Counted from the stretch's first letter, positions 1-12,530 are shown. The stretch is DNA of 64,000 nt from Nocardia mangyaensis (GCF_001886715.1 NZ_CP018082.1:2604001-2668000); one strand, 5' to 3'. The notes: generated by a model from the letters alone, not told the origin. Numbers and translations: made by a program.

Positions 1-420
1 GACTACCGTGCGATGCTCGCCGCACTACCCCCGGCGCGCACCCGCGTGGTGCTTGCCCGGGCAAGCTTCCTCGCCGCACTCGAGGAGTCCGGCTCACCCG
101 TCATCGTCCTGCACCTGACCCCGCCGCACACGGTGACCCTCGCCGACTGCTTCCCGGATCGCTCGACTCTCACGACTTTCGCCCAGTCGCACACAACCAC
201 CGGTCGCACACTCTCCGCGACCATCACCGGACCCTCGGTCACGATCCACTTCGCCGTCACCGCTCTGTATCCCGCGGTCGCCACAGCGGTCGGTCCCGAC
301 GTGATGCTCGACCTCATCGCCCCGGACCTCCCTGCCCGCATCCGCTCCGCCGATGACGGCGACCTGTTCACCCTCGCCATGCCGTGCCGCCCCGAATCGA
401 CCGAGGAGCCGGCTCGGTAG
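1..420 (+). CDS. Hypothetical protein, 5' end outside or at window edge
   Basis: The reading frame is open from the first base and stops at 418-420. The first ATG is at 13, but the frame continues upstream into the window edge, so this may be the C-terminal part of a longer protein. The visible 135-139 residues show alternating hydrophobic and polar stretches, no transmembrane helix and no motif I recognise. The composition is Thr/Ala/Pro rich, as in neighbouring genes, and the G+C-rich third positions support real coding. It is followed by a palindromic repeat and the cobN riboswitch, so it is not in an operon with cobN. Function unknown. Confidence 0.5.
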   Translation, partial: DYRAMLAALPPARTRVVLARASFLAALEESGSPVIVLHLTPPHTVTLADCFPDRSTLTTFAQSHTTTGRTLSATITGPSVTIHFAVTALYPAVATAVGPDVMLDLIAPDLPARIRSADDGDLFTLAMPCRPESTEEPAR

Positions 421-479
421 CCACCGCCGACGCCCTCGCTGAGGTGGACGACACCACACACGCCCCACCCCCTGATCAA

Positions 480-541
480 GATCACCACGCTCTGGTGGCG
501 GGCGGCTTCCGGGCCGATGCCGCCGCCGGAGCGTGGTGATC
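480..541. repeat. Dispersed palindromic repeat, copy A
   Basis: The arms 480-501 and 520-541 are inverted repeats matching at 20 of 22 positions, around a GC-rich centre of 18 bases. The same arm core (GATCACCA-G-CTCTGGTGGC type) and the central CGG-TC-CGGG-CGA segment recur at 12457-12518 and 48659-48718. It lies between the stop of the first gene and the cobN riboswitch. It could act as a terminator-like hairpin, but no T-run follows. Confidence 0.75.
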
Positions 542-584
542 ACGTGTCCAGTCCGCGAGGTGGGGCGGGAAAGTTGCTGGGGGG

Positions 585-685
585 AGGGGGTCAGTACGAT
601 CGGGTTGCTCGGCGGGTGACGAGGAAACCGGTGGAAATCCGGTGCGGTCGCGCCACTGTGAACAGCCAGACCCTCTCCGGCGAGC
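585..685 (+). promoter_or_regulatory. Cobalamin (AdoCbl) riboswitch upstream of cobN
   Basis: The conserved core of the B12 element is readable. A GAGGAAACCGGTGGAAATCC segment (619-640) is followed by GGTGCGGTCGCGCCACTGT (641-659) and an AGCCAGACC element (664-672). This is the order and spacing of the J3/4-P5-P6 region and B12 box of cobalamin riboswitches. The outer limits are approximate. It lies directly before cobN, a cobalamin biosynthesis gene. From the family one expects AdoCbl binding to lower cobN expression, probably by hiding the ribosome site at 716-723. Confidence 0.9.
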
Positions 686-732
686 ACCACCCACCCACCC
701 ATGGGCGCGTCACCCGAGGAAGGCCTCACCCT

Positions 733-4557
<3,825 letters not shown>

Positions 4558-4573
4558 CTTGCCGAGGCGCTGG

Positions 4574-4597
4574 AACCCGTTCTACTGTGAACGGGTT
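4574..4597. promoter_or_regulatory. Palindrome upstream of thioesterase gene
   Basis: AACCCGTT (4574-4581) and AACGGGTT (4590-4597) form a perfect 8-bp inverted repeat around an 8-base spacer. It ends 23 bases before the ATG at 4621 and 17 bases after the cobN stop. It may be an operator for the thioesterase promoter or a weak cobN terminator; no T-run follows, so I favour an operator. No regulator gene is adjacent. Confidence 0.4.
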
Positions 4598-4620
4598 GAC
4601 AGCGTAAGAAAGGGTCGAAC

Positions 4621-5481
4621 ATGAGCTCCACCCCGGCGTATTTCACCCGGTCCGACGACGTTTTCGTACCGACCCCGTTCTCGCTGAGTCTGTGGGCGCG
4701 CGCCACCCTGTCCGGGCCGCCGGTGTGCGGGTTGATGGCGCGCGAGGTGGAGACGCGCTACTGCACCGACGAGTTCGTCCCGGCGCGGTTGACCGTCGAC
4801 CTGCACCGGGCGGTGCCCGCGGTGCCGCTGACCGTGCACAGCGAGGTGATCCGGGACGGCAAGCGGGTCCGCGCGGTCGCGATCGAATTGCACGCCGACG
4901 GCGCGGTGGTTGCTCGGGGGAGCGCGCTGCTGCTGAAGCGCTCGACCCAGCCGCCGGGTGAAGTGTGGCGGCCCGATCGGGACCGGCCGCTGCCGCCGCC
5001 GAGCGCGCTGGCCACCATCGACGAGACCCTGCACCTGTTCGGCAGCGACGGCCATGCCGAGGGCTGGTCGCCGAAGATGACCGAACACCAGAACGACACC
5101 CGCAAACGCAAGTGGGTGCGCAACATCCCCGTCGTCGACGGCGAACCCGCCTCGCCGTTCTGCTACGCCGCGATGACCGGCGAGCAGACCAGTCTGGTCA
5201 CCAACTGGGGCACCGAGGGCATCGGGTTCATCAACACCGACGTCTCGATCACCTTCTCGCGTATGCCGATCGGGACCGACATGGGCGTCGAGGCCGAAAG
5301 TCACCTCAGCGACGACGGCATCGCCGCGGGTGCCGCGGTGCTCTATGACACCGAGGGTGCCTTCGGCATCTGCACGACCACGGCCCTGGCCAACGCGCAT
5401 CGCCAGATCAGCGGCACGGTCATCGACAAGTTGACCGACGTGGTGGCCGAGCTCGCCGTCACGCCGGATCGAGGCCGCTGA
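4621..5481 (+). CDS. Acyl-CoA thioesterase, TesB-like double hot-dog
   Basis: This 286-residue protein has the pattern of actinobacterial TesB-like thioesterases. An N-terminal hot-dog region (about 10-110) contains RLTVDLHRAVP and a strand-rich segment. A C-terminal hot-dog (about 150-270) contains TNWGTEGIGFINTDVSITFSR. The family hydrolyses acyl-CoAs in the cytoplasm; the natural substrate cannot be read from sequence. An AAAGG ribosome site precedes the ATG at 4621. The last 23 bases overlap the 3' end of the convergent membrane-protein gene. It is not obviously linked to cobN. Confidence 0.8.
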   Translation: MSSTPAYFTRSDDVFVPTPFSLSLWARATLSGPPVCGLMAREVETRYCTDEFVPARLTVDLHRAVPAVPLTVHSEVIRDGKRVRAVAIELHADGAVVARGSALLLKRSTQPPGEVWRPDRDRPLPPPSALATIDETLHLFGSDGHAEGWSPKMTEHQNDTRKRKWVRNIPVVDGEPASPFCYAAMTGEQTSLVTNWGTEGIGFINTDVSITFSRMPIGTDMGVEAESHLSDDGIAAGAAVLYDTEGAFGICTTTALANAHRQISGTVIDKLTDVVAELAVTPDRGR

Positions 5482-5887
5482 ACGCCAGCCCCACCGTCGT
5501 CCCGCACAGCAGCACACCCATCGCCGAGGTGGTCAGCAGATAGCCGAGGGCGAGGAGCCGGGCCGGTGGGAGCAGGGCCAGCAGGAGTGCCGGGGTGAGC
5601 AGGGCGGCCAGGGTCAGCCCCCAGCTGACCCAGTACGAGGTCGCGATCGGTTCGAGCTTCGCGAAGGCGATCGGCCGCGGCACCGGCACCTGCCAGGCGT
5701 CCTGCACCGCGAAAGTCGCCGGCACCAGCACGAACACCGCGACGAACAACCCCGCCGACACCCCCCACCCCGAACCCCACCGGCCCCGACCCGCCACCAC
5801 TGCCCGCACCCACCACACCTTCCCTCGATCCCACGCCGCCGCGCCCCATGCTGCCTCGAGTAGTCGGTGCGGTCCGTGGTTCGCCAC
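5459..5887 (-). CDS. Small integral membrane protein, unknown function
   Basis: This 142-residue protein has three or four hydrophobic helices (about residues 42-65, 85-110 and 112-138) and a basic, Trp/Arg-rich N-terminus, suggesting an inner-membrane protein with a cytoplasmic start. The start is GTG at 5887. Its 3' end overlaps the end of the thioesterase gene by 23 bases in convergent orientation. I recognise no family motif; the coding call rests on the orderly membrane pattern and codon bias. Confidence 0.6.
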   Translation of the reverse strand: MANHGPHRLLEAAWGAAAWDRGKVWWVRAVVAGRGRWGSGWGVSAGLFVAVFVLVPATFAVQDAWQVPVPRPIAFAKLEPIATSYWVSWGLTLAALLTPALLLALLPPARLLALGYLLTTSAMGVLLCGTTVGLAFSGLDPA

Positions 5888-6194
5888 GCCGTGTCCTGGT
5901 CGACGCTCCGGTCGAGCAGGCCGCGACGAGACGGAGCATCGTCATGCGGCCCACCCCGTTGCCTTGTTCGTGGGCCTGAGACCAGGCCCACGGTCGCCGG
6001 ACCCGGTATGATTACTTCCCCCAGTCGAACGCATGATCCGGGGGGTGGTGTCGCCGGGCACCGATAGCGTCGACAGACCGCCAATGGGGACAGGGCCGCT
6101 GTACAGGTCTCTTCGTAACGTGGGTGCCGGGCGTTGACGCTTCGATCGGCGACCGTTTCCACCAGCGTTTTCGAACCTGACGAGGAAACATCAA
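5888..6194. other. Intergenic region carrying IS left flank
   Basis: No convincing gene is present in these 307 bases. They hold a perfect hairpin at 5969-5992, the probable left non-coding end of the IS110-type element (somewhere after about 6010), and a GACGAGGAAA ribosome site just before the transposase start at 6195. I could not fix the left boundary of the element. Confidence 0.6.
5969..5992. repeat. Perfect 10-bp hairpin left of the IS element
   Basis: CGTGGGCCTG (5969-5978) pairs perfectly with 5983-5992 around a 4-base loop (AGAC). It sits about 200 bases before the transposase start. No T-run follows on either strand. Some IS110/IS1111 elements choose palindromes as insertion targets, so this may mark the target, but that is inference. 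Confidence 0.6.
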
Positions 6195-7395
6195 GTGACA
6201 CAGGCATATGCCGTGTTCTGCGGCATCGACGTCGGCAAAGGCGAGCACCACGCAGTCGGACTCGACCCGAACGGCAAACGACTCTTCGACAAAGCGCTGC
6301 CCAACGACGAAGCCCGGCTCTGGGCCGTGTTTGACCAGCTCGCCGCCCGGGGACGACTGTTGATCGTGGTCGACCAACCCAACACCATCGGCGCCCTACC
6401 GGTCACCGTCGCTCGGGCCTGCGGCCACGACATCGCCTACCTGTCCGGGCTCTCTATGCGCCGCATCGCCGACCTCTACCCCGGTCAGTCCAACACCGAT
6501 GCCCGCGATGCACACATCATCGCCGACGCCGCCCGCACCATGCCGCACACCCTGCGCCAGGTCGACACCGGCGACGAAACCCTCACCGAGCTCGGTGTTC
6601 TCGTCGGATTCGACGACGACCTGACCGGAGAAGCGACCCGCACCAGCAACCGCATCCGCGGCCTGCTCACCAGCATCCACCCCGCCCTCGAACGCGTTCT
6701 CGGACCCCGCATCGCCCATCCGGCCGTGTTGGAAATCTTGTCTCGTTGCAGCGGTCCCGAAGGCATCCGGGCCGCCGGCCGACGCAAACTCACCACCATC
6801 GCGGTCAAACACGCGCCCCGGATGGGCGCTCGGTTGGTCGAGGAAACCCTGGCCGCGTTGCCTGCCCAAACTGTCGTCGTTCCCGGCTCTCACGCCGCCG
6901 AGACAGTTCTGCCGAAGCTCGCGGACTCGTTGAAAACTGTTCTGCTGCAACGGAAACATATGGCGGTCGATATCGAGGAGATGCTGGCCGATCACCCTCT
7001 TTCCCAGGTCCTGACCTCGATGCCGGGCATCGGAGTCAGGACCGGAGCCCGCATCCTGCTCGAAGTCGGCGACGGCACCGCATTCGCCTCCGCCGGCCAC
7101 CTCGCCTCCTACGCCGGCATCGCCCCGATCACCCACCGATCAGGCAGCTCGATCCGTAGCGAATTCCCCTCCCGATCCGGCAACCACAAGCTCAAACGGG
7201 CGTTGTTCTTGTCCGCGTTCGCCGCCCTGCACGATCCGGCCTCGCGCACCTACTACGACCGCAAACGCGCCGAGGGCAAGAAGCACAACGCCGCTCTCAT
7301 CTGCCTGGCCAGGCGCCCGCTGCGACGTTCTCTACGCCATGCTCAAACACAAGGAGCACTACCGCGACCCCCTGAATCGGGCTGCCTGAACTCGG
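6060..7395 (+). mobile_element. IS110-family insertion sequence
   Basis: The element is recognised from its DEDD-type transposase with a C-terminal Transposase_20 domain. IS110 elements usually lack terminal inverted repeats and target duplications, so both ends are approximate. The right edge must lie between the transposase stop (7389) and about 7404, because the next gene has its own -10 hexamer TACAGT at 7405-7410 immediately before a leaderless start. The single open reading frame is frameshifted, so this copy is probably not autonomous. Confidence 0.6.
6195..7389 (+). pseudogene. IS110-family transposase, frameshifted near C-terminus
   Basis: The GTG at 6195 follows a good GAGGAAA ribosome site. 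The N-terminal DEDD domain is intact: GIDVGKGEHH at residue 10, then NTDARDAHIIADAARTMP near residue 100. The C-terminal Transposase_20 region is clear (SMPGIGVRTGARILLEVGD near residue 275, followed by LASYAGIAPITHRSG). After the conserved HNAALICLAR the frame is lost. One extra C in the run 7316-7318 shifts reading, and the expected tail RCDVLYAMLKHKEHYRDPLN continues in the next frame to a stop at 7389. Read straight through, the frame instead adds a meaningless Arg/Ser-rich tail and runs on to 7499, into the next gene. It could be a sequencing error or genuine inactivation. Confidence 0.85.
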
Positions 7396-7416
7396 CTGTC
7401 TCGCTACAGTCGCACA

Positions 7417-7923
7417 GTGCTCGACCTCATCGCGCCAACCACACAACTGCATCGCGCCTGGCTCGAAGCACATGCCGAGTGGGGCGCAGGCCCTCATGAA
7501 GACGGGTTCGGGCTGACACCAGCCGATGAAGTCGACTCACCGGCCGGATTCGCGGCCTGGGTGGGGCGACTGCTCGACGAGTCGACGCAGACCACCTACC
7601 GGTGGATTGTTGATGACCAGCGGGTCCTGGGCGGGATCGCGCTACGTCACGATCTCGATGAGTATGTGCGCTGGGCTGGCCACATCGGCTTCGGCATCCG
7701 CCCGACCGCGCGCCGACGCGGGCTGGCCAGCTGGGCGCTTGGACGCATGCTCGACCGAGCCCGCCAACTCGGCATGGAACGCGTTCTGCTCGTCTGCGCC
7801 GTCGACAACGTCGCCTCCGCGAAAACGATCCAGAGCTTGGGCGGAGTCTTCGAAGGGGTTTGCGACACCGACCTCGGCCCCGCGCAACGCTACTGGATCA
7901 CACTCCCTCGACCGAGCAACTGA
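7417..7923 (+). CDS. GNAT-family N-acetyltransferase
   Basis: This 168-residue GNAT protein has the acetyl-CoA-binding motif A pattern in GFGIRPTARRRGLASWALGRML (residues about 90-112), with the R-R-G-x-G/A signature. A C-terminal DNVASAKTIQSLGG segment (about 127-140) is typical of the family, where an Asn-x-x-S-x-x-x-x-x-x-x-x-GF/G stretch packs on the cofactor. The substrate is unknown. It is apparently leaderless: TACAGT (7405-7410) lies 6 bases before the GTG at 7417. The IS element ends directly upstream, so the promoter -35 side may have been replaced by IS DNA. Confidence 0.85.
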   Translation: MLDLIAPTTQLHRAWLEAHAEWGAGPHEDGFGLTPADEVDSPAGFAAWVGRLLDESTQTTYRWIVDDQRVLGGIALRHDLDEYVRWAGHIGFGIRPTARRRGLASWALGRMLDRARQLGMERVLLVCAVDNVASAKTIQSLGGVFEGVCDTDLGPAQRYWITLPRPSN

Positions 7924-7992
7924 TGTTCAAGCGCTGCCCCTCACACGGTTGACGAAAACCATAGGGACACCCCCCGGACGATGGGTGTTCGC

Positions 7993-8448
7993 TCAGGCAG
8001 GTGCCAGGGTGACGATGAGTTCGTCGGCGATCGATTCGGCCTTGACCAGGGCTTCGCCGAGATATAGCGTCGCCGCGCGAGGTCGGCCGTCGGGGAGGGG
8101 GACCACGGAGACGGCGTCGACCCGACGTCCCAGCAGGCGGTCATACGGCGGCTCGTCGGTGACGTCGAAGGCGGTGTACTTGCCCGAGATGGCGACGTAT
8201 TCGATATTGACCGGGTCGACCAGCGGTTCGAACGGGTCGCGCCACGGTGCCGCGCCGATGCGCAGTTCGGTGCCGTCGACACCGGCGTCGAGCAGCAGGG
8301 TCGCCCCGGTGTGGAAGGTGAACTCGATCGGGCCCTCGGTGCGGTCGATGTCGTCGCCGAGGACGTAGAACATCCGGCGGACGGCGACGATGGTCGCGTC
8401 GACCGCGGCATTGAGCGCGGTGCGGCCGTGCTCGTCGGTGTCGGACAC
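7993..8448 (-). CDS. Hypothetical protein
   Basis: This is a 151-residue acidic soluble protein. GTG at 8448 is chosen because AGAGGA lies 5 bases upstream; the frame stays open much further but that part is antisense to the sirtuin gene. The N-terminal half is helical; the C-terminal half looks beta-rich with several Val/Asp/Arg strands. I recognise no family. It is transcribed divergently from the sirtuin gene, with 114 bases between the starts. Confidence 0.65.
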   Translation of the reverse strand: MSDTDEHGRTALNAAVDATIVAVRRMFYVLGDDIDRTEGPIEFTFHTGATLLLDAGVDGTELRIGAAPWRDPFEPLVDPVNIEYVAISGKYTAFDVTDEPPYDRLLGRRVDAVSVVPLPDGRPRAATLYLGEALVKAESIADELIVTLAPA

Positions 8449-8562
8449 AGGATTCCTCTGGCGATCGGACCGGGCGGGATGAGCCATCATGTCGCCGGAG
8501 GTCGACACGGTGCAACTCGGCGCGGCGTGTTCACTCGCCCCACCGGCTCGTAGAGTGGATTC

Positions 8563-9414
8563 ATGCCCGATTACGCCCTGGTCGACACTGCCGCGGTGGC
8601 GCGCGCGGCCGACCTGCTGGCCGGGCGTCGCGTCGTGGTGGTCTCCGGCGCGGGTCTGAGTACCGACAGCGGCATCCCCGACTACCGCGGTCCCGATTCG
8701 CCGCCGCGCACGCCGATGACCTACCAGCAGTTCGTCGGTGATCCGGTGTTCCGCCAGCGCTATTGGGCGCGCAATCATCTGGGCTGGCGCCGCATGGACG
8801 CCGCCCGGCCCAATCCGGGGCACCGTGCGATCGCCCGGCTGGAGCGCGGCGGGGTGGTCTCGGGCGTGATCACCCAGAATGTCGACCTGCTGCACACCAA
8901 GGCGGGCGCGCGCCGGGTGATCGACCTGCACGGCACCTATGCGCGGGTCCGCTGCCTGCGTTGCCCCACCCTGATCTCCCGGATGACCCTCGCGCACCGC
9001 CTCGAAGCCGCGAATCCCGGCTTCGCCGACGATGTCTCGGCGACCGGGATCGAGGTCGCCCCGGACGCTGACGCCGTGGTCACCGACACCAGCCGCTTCC
9101 GCATGGTCGACTGCGCGCACTGCGGGGGCATGCTCAAACCCGACATCGTCTACTTCGGCGAGAACGTCCCGCCCGACCGGGTGGTCGCGGCCTTCGATCT
9201 CGTCGACGACGCGCAGGCACTGCTGGTCGCCGGGTCCTCGCTGACAGTGATGTCGGGGCTGCGGTTCGTGCGCCGCGCCGCGCGCAACGGCATCCCGGTC
9301 GTGATCGTGAACCGCGGTCCCACGCGCGGTGACCGGTCCGCCACGCTGCGGATCGACGCCGGTTGCTCGGAAGCGTTGTGCGCCTTGGCCGATCGGCTCG
9401 TCCCGGTCCGGTGA
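8563..9414 (+). CDS. SIR2-family NAD-dependent protein deacylase
   Basis: This sirtuin removes acyl groups from lysines using NAD+. The GAGLSTDSGIPDYRG motif (residues 29-43) binds NAD, TQNVDLLH (104-111) contacts nicotinamide ribose, and His123 in LHGTY is the expected catalytic base. Zinc ligands are seen as CLRC (131-134) and CAHC near residue 188, followed by GGMLKPDIVYFGE. The length of 283 residues and the wide spacing between the zinc pairs fit class II (SIRT4-like) sirtuins. The start is ATG at 8563, with TAGAGT (8551-8556) as a likely -10, so it may be nearly leaderless. Confidence 0.93.
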   Translation: MPDYALVDTAAVARAADLLAGRRVVVVSGAGLSTDSGIPDYRGPDSPPRTPMTYQQFVGDPVFRQRYWARNHLGWRRMDAARPNPGHRAIARLERGGVVSGVITQNVDLLHTKAGARRVIDLHGTYARVRCLRCPTLISRMTLAHRLEAANPGFADDVSATGIEVAPDADAVVTDTSRFRMVDCAHCGGMLKPDIVYFGENVPPDRVVAAFDLVDDAQALLVAGSSLTVMSGLRFVRRAARNGIPVVIVNRGPTRGDRSATLRIDAGCSEALCALADRLVPVR

Positions 9415-9703
9415 CGACCGCGTCCGACAGCTGATCGTCCTCGGCCCCAGGGTTGGAACGGGGCTCGAGTTCGTCTCCACATTCGGCAGCCCCGACCGTC
9501 GATTCGCCCGATTCCGGCGGGAAATGATCGGTCACTTGATCCCTCGATGAGGGTGGCGGATTCGACGTGGGTAAGCTCGGCGCACCAGCGCATGAAGAGT
9601 TCCACCCGCCGCGCAAAGTTTCCTCGCAGCGGGGTTGTCGGCCCTCGTGTGGGCCGAATGATCGACACCCACTTTGCCAGCCGATCAGAACCAGGGCTTT
9701 TCC

Positions 9704-12112
9704 ATGACCGATACCGCCGTTGTCGAACCACGCCTCACGCACCGCCAGACCCTCACCATTCTGTCCGGCTTGCTATTGGGGGTGTTCCTCGCCGCGCTCG
9801 ACCAGAACATCGTCAGCGTCGCGATCGTGCGGATCGCGAACAGTCTCGACGGGTTCGACGAACAGGCTTGGGCGACAACGGCTTACCTGATCACCGCCAC
9901 CGTCACCACCCCGCTCTACGGCAAACTCGCCGACATCTACGGCCGCAAACCGTTCTATCTGCTCGCCATCACCCTGTTCGTCCTCGGCTCGGCGGCCTGC
10001 TGCTTCGCGACCACGATGTACGAACTGGCGGCCTTCCGCGCGTTTCAGGGGCTGGGCGCGGGCGGGCTGATGGCCTTGGCGTTCACCATCGTCGGCGACA
10101 TCGTGCCCGCCCGCGAGAGGGTGCGCTACCAGGGCTATTTCCTGATGGTGTTCGGCATCGCCACGGTGCTCGGCCCGGTGGTCGGCGGCTTCCTGGCCGA
10201 CTACGACTCGCTCGGCGGGATCGAGGGCTGGCGGTGGGTGTTCCTGGTGAATGTGCCGGTGGGAGTCCTGGCCTTTCTCGTCGTGGCGAAGGTGCTCGAC
10301 GTCAAGCATGTGCGTCAACCCAGCCGGATCGACTGGTTCGGCGCGTTCACCCTCGTCGTCGGCGTCGTGCCGTTGCTGATCGTGGCCGAGCAGGGGCGGG
10401 TGTGGGGCTGGACCTCGCCGAACGCGGTGCTCTGCTACGGAATCGGTGCGGCGGGACTGCTGGCGTTCCTGGTCGTGGAGTACCTGATGAAGGACGCGGC
10501 GCTGATCCCGCTGCGACTGTTCCGCAGTTCCACCTTCAGCATCGCGATCCTCGGCGGATTCCTCGTCGGCGTCGCCATGTTCGGCGCGATCATGATGGTG
10601 CCGCAGTATCTGCAGGTGGTGCGTGGTTTCTCACCGACCGAAGCCGGACTGCTGATGTTGCCGCTGGTGCTGGGCATCATGGTCGGCGCGCAACTGTCGG
10701 GGCTGATCACCAAGGCCAGCGGGCGTTACAAGGTGCTGCCGGTCCTGGGCGCGTTGATCCTGGCGGTCGGCTGCGCGCTGTTCTCGCGGGTCGGCTACGA
10801 CGGTCCGCTGTGGCAGCCACTGGCCTACAGCGCGATCATGGGTTTCGGTCTCGGCGGCTGTATGCAGACGCTGATCATCGCCGCGCAGAACGCCGTCGGC
10901 CGCACCGAGATGGGTGTCTCCACCGCGGCCGCGACCTTCTTCCGTCAGCTCGGCGGCACCCTGGGCGTCGCGGTGTTCCTGACCGTTCTGTTCGACCGGC
11001 TGCCCGGGCAGATCCTCGGCGCCTTCGGCGGGACCCTGCCGCCCGGTCTCGACGCCGACCAGCTCGCCGCCTTGCAGAGCGACACCAGCGGTATCGCCGC
11101 GCTGCCCGACGAACTGCGGATTCCGATCCTGGAGGGTTTCACCGGCGCCATCCAGGACGTGTTCCTGCTCGCCGCGGATCTCGCCGTTGTCGCGTGTGTG
11201 GTGCTGGTGTTCATGAAAGAGATTCCGCTGCGGGAGGATCCGGCGCCCGAGGAGATCACCGACGGCGCCCTGCTGCGCGATGTGAGCCTGCACGACGCGC
11301 ACGAGATGGCCGGACAGCTGCGGCCCGCCGCCACCGGCCGGGTGATCGCGGGCCTGCTGCGCCGCGACGACGCGCGCCCCGTGCCCGCCGCCATCCTGAC
11401 CCTGATCGACCAGCACGGCCACCAGGTGGCGCGCGGCAACGGCGACGCCGACGGCGCCTACGTGATCGAGGCGCCGGAACCGGGCAACTACGTGCTGATC
11501 GCCGCCGCGGTGGGCCATCAGCCCGAGGCGGTGAGCGTGTCGATGGGGGAGCGCGCCCAGCACGTCGACTTGATGCTCACCGGCGCCGGGGAACTCACCG
11601 GGATCGTGCGCTCGGCGCGCCGCGGCGAACCATTGTGGGGTGCGACGGTGACCCTCACCGATCCCGAGGGCGATGTGGTCGGCGCGGCGATCACCGGCGA
11701 GGACGGCGCCTACGTGTGCCGCGATGTCGTGAGCGGCACCTACACCCTGGTCGCGGTCGCCGACCACATGCGCCCGGCCGCGGTCGCGCTCACCGTGCCC
11801 GAGACGGGCTCACTACACCGCGACATCGACCTGGAACCGATGGCGATCCTGGTCGGCTCTGCCTGGGTCGACGGCGACCGCCCCGTCGCCGACATCCAGA
11901 TCACCGTCCTCGACTCCGGCGGCGACCCCGCGGCCACCGCCCGCACCGACGAGAAGGGCCACTACCTGGTCCCTGACCTACCGGAAGGCGAGTACACGGT
12001 GGTCGCGCGCGGCTACCCGCCGGTGTCGAGTCAGGTGTCGGTGACCCGCGGCGAGATCACCCACGATGTGACCCTCGGCTACGACAACGAGGAATCGCTG
12101 CACCGCCGCTGA
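9704..12112 (+). CDS. DHA2-type MFS exporter fused to three carboxypeptidase-regulatory-like domains
   Basis: The 802-residue product starts with a 14-helix drug:H+ antiporter (DHA2/EmrB type, about residues 15-510). It has the motif-A segment GKLADIYGRKPFY near residue 78 and the antiporter motif VLGPVVGGFL near 155. The remaining 260 residues contain three consecutive beta-sandwich repeats of the CarboxypepD_reg/Cna-B-like type, starting near residues 543, 628 and 713. Each has the pattern G-x-V/A-T-L-x-D followed by G-x-Y-x-x-x-x-x-x-G-x-Y-x-L/V. The ATG at 9704 is preferred because the in-frame TTG/GTG starts upstream lack a ribosome site. Such soluble tails suggest a role at a surface or protein interface. 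The substrate is unknown. Confidence 0.9.
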   Translation: MTDTAVVEPRLTHRQTLTILSGLLLGVFLAALDQNIVSVAIVRIANSLDGFDEQAWATTAYLITATVTTPLYGKLADIYGRKPFYLLAITLFVLGSAACCFATTMYELAAFRAFQGLGAGGLMALAFTIVGDIVPARERVRYQGYFLMVFGIATVLGPVVGGFLADYDSLGGIEGWRWVFLVNVPVGVLAFLVVAKVLDVKHVRQPSRIDWFGAFTLVVGVVPLLIVAEQGRVWGWTSPNAVLCYGIGAAGLLAFLVVEYLMKDAALIPLRLFRSSTFSIAILGGFLVGVAMFGAIMMVPQYLQVVRGFSPTEAGLLMLPLVLGIMVGAQLSGLITKASGRYKVLPVLGALILAVGCALFSRVGYDGPLWQPLAYSAIMGFGLGGCMQTLIIAAQNAVGRTEMGVSTAAATFFRQLGGTLGVAVFLTVLFDRLPGQILGAFGGTLPPGLDADQLAALQSDTSGIAALPDELRIPILEGFTGAIQDVFLLAADLAVVACVVLVFMKEIPLREDPAPEEITDGALLRDVSLHDAHEMAGQLRPAATGRVIAGLLRRDDARPVPAAILTLIDQHGHQVARGNGDADGAYVIEAPEPGNYVLIAAAVGHQPEAVSVSMGERAQHVDLMLTGAGELTGIVRSARRGEPLWGATVTLTDPEGDVVGAAITGEDGAYVCRDVVSGTYTLVAVADHMRPAAVALTVPETGSLHRDIDLEPMAILVGSAWVDGDRPVADIQITVLDSGGDPAATARTDEKGHYLVPDLPEGEYTVVARGYPPVSSQVSVTRGEITHDVTLGYDNEESLHRR

Positions 12113-12129
12113 GAGCGGTCACTGCTCCG

Positions 12130-12393
12130 TCAGGCGGACTCGGCGACCCGCTCGGCGCGGTAGACGTCGGCGAGTTCGGCCAGTGGGATCCCGAGTGCCT
12201 CGGCCAAGCCGACGACGGTGCCGAACGCGGGGGAGGGCATCCGTCCCGACTCGATCTTGCGCAGCGTTTCCGGGGAGATCCCCGCGCCCTGGGCGACCTC
12301 GCCCAGGTCCCGCTCGCCACGCGCCGTCCGCAGACGACGCCCCAATCGGCGGCCTGCCTCTACCTGCTCCGGACTGAGCGGAAGACGAACCAT
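12130..12393 (-). CDS. Small XRE-family helix-turn-helix regulator
   Basis: The 87-residue protein consists almost entirely of an HTH_3/XRE DNA-binding domain (about 12-75). GEVAQGAGISPETLRKIESGRMP forms the helix-turn-helix. The ATG at 12393 is used because no ribosome site is visible and the upstream frame crosses a palindromic repeat. It converges on the MFS gene (17 bases between the stops) and could control it or itself; the target is not readable. Confidence 0.85.
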   Translation of the reverse strand: MVRLPLSPEQVEAGRRLGRRLRTARGERDLGEVAQGAGISPETLRKIESGRMPSPAFGTVVGLAEALGIPLAELADVYRAERVAESA

Positions 12394-12456
12394 ACGCCCG
12401 ATGGTATGTGCTCGCCCCCGGCACTGGCCAGCGCCCCGGTTACGCTCTGGACGTTC

Positions 12457-12518
12457 GATCACCAGGATCTGGTGGCACGCGGCTCTCGGGTCGATGCCGC
12501 CACCAGATCCTGGTGATC
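12457..12518. repeat. Dispersed palindromic repeat, copy B
   Basis: The arms 12457-12476 and 12499-12518 are a perfect 20-bp inverted repeat with a 22-base centre. This is the best preserved of the three family members (see 480-541 and 48659-48718). It lies between the start of the XRE gene and the end of hsaF, both on the minus strand. It is not associated with a transposase gene. Confidence 0.85.
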
Positions 12519-12530
12519 GTCTGTCCGAGA

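Noticed and set aside
6195..7499. Reading the transposase frame to 7499 as a longer protein
   Set aside because: The last 60 residues are low-complexity and overlap the GNAT gene start, while the true family tail is in the next frame ending at 7389.
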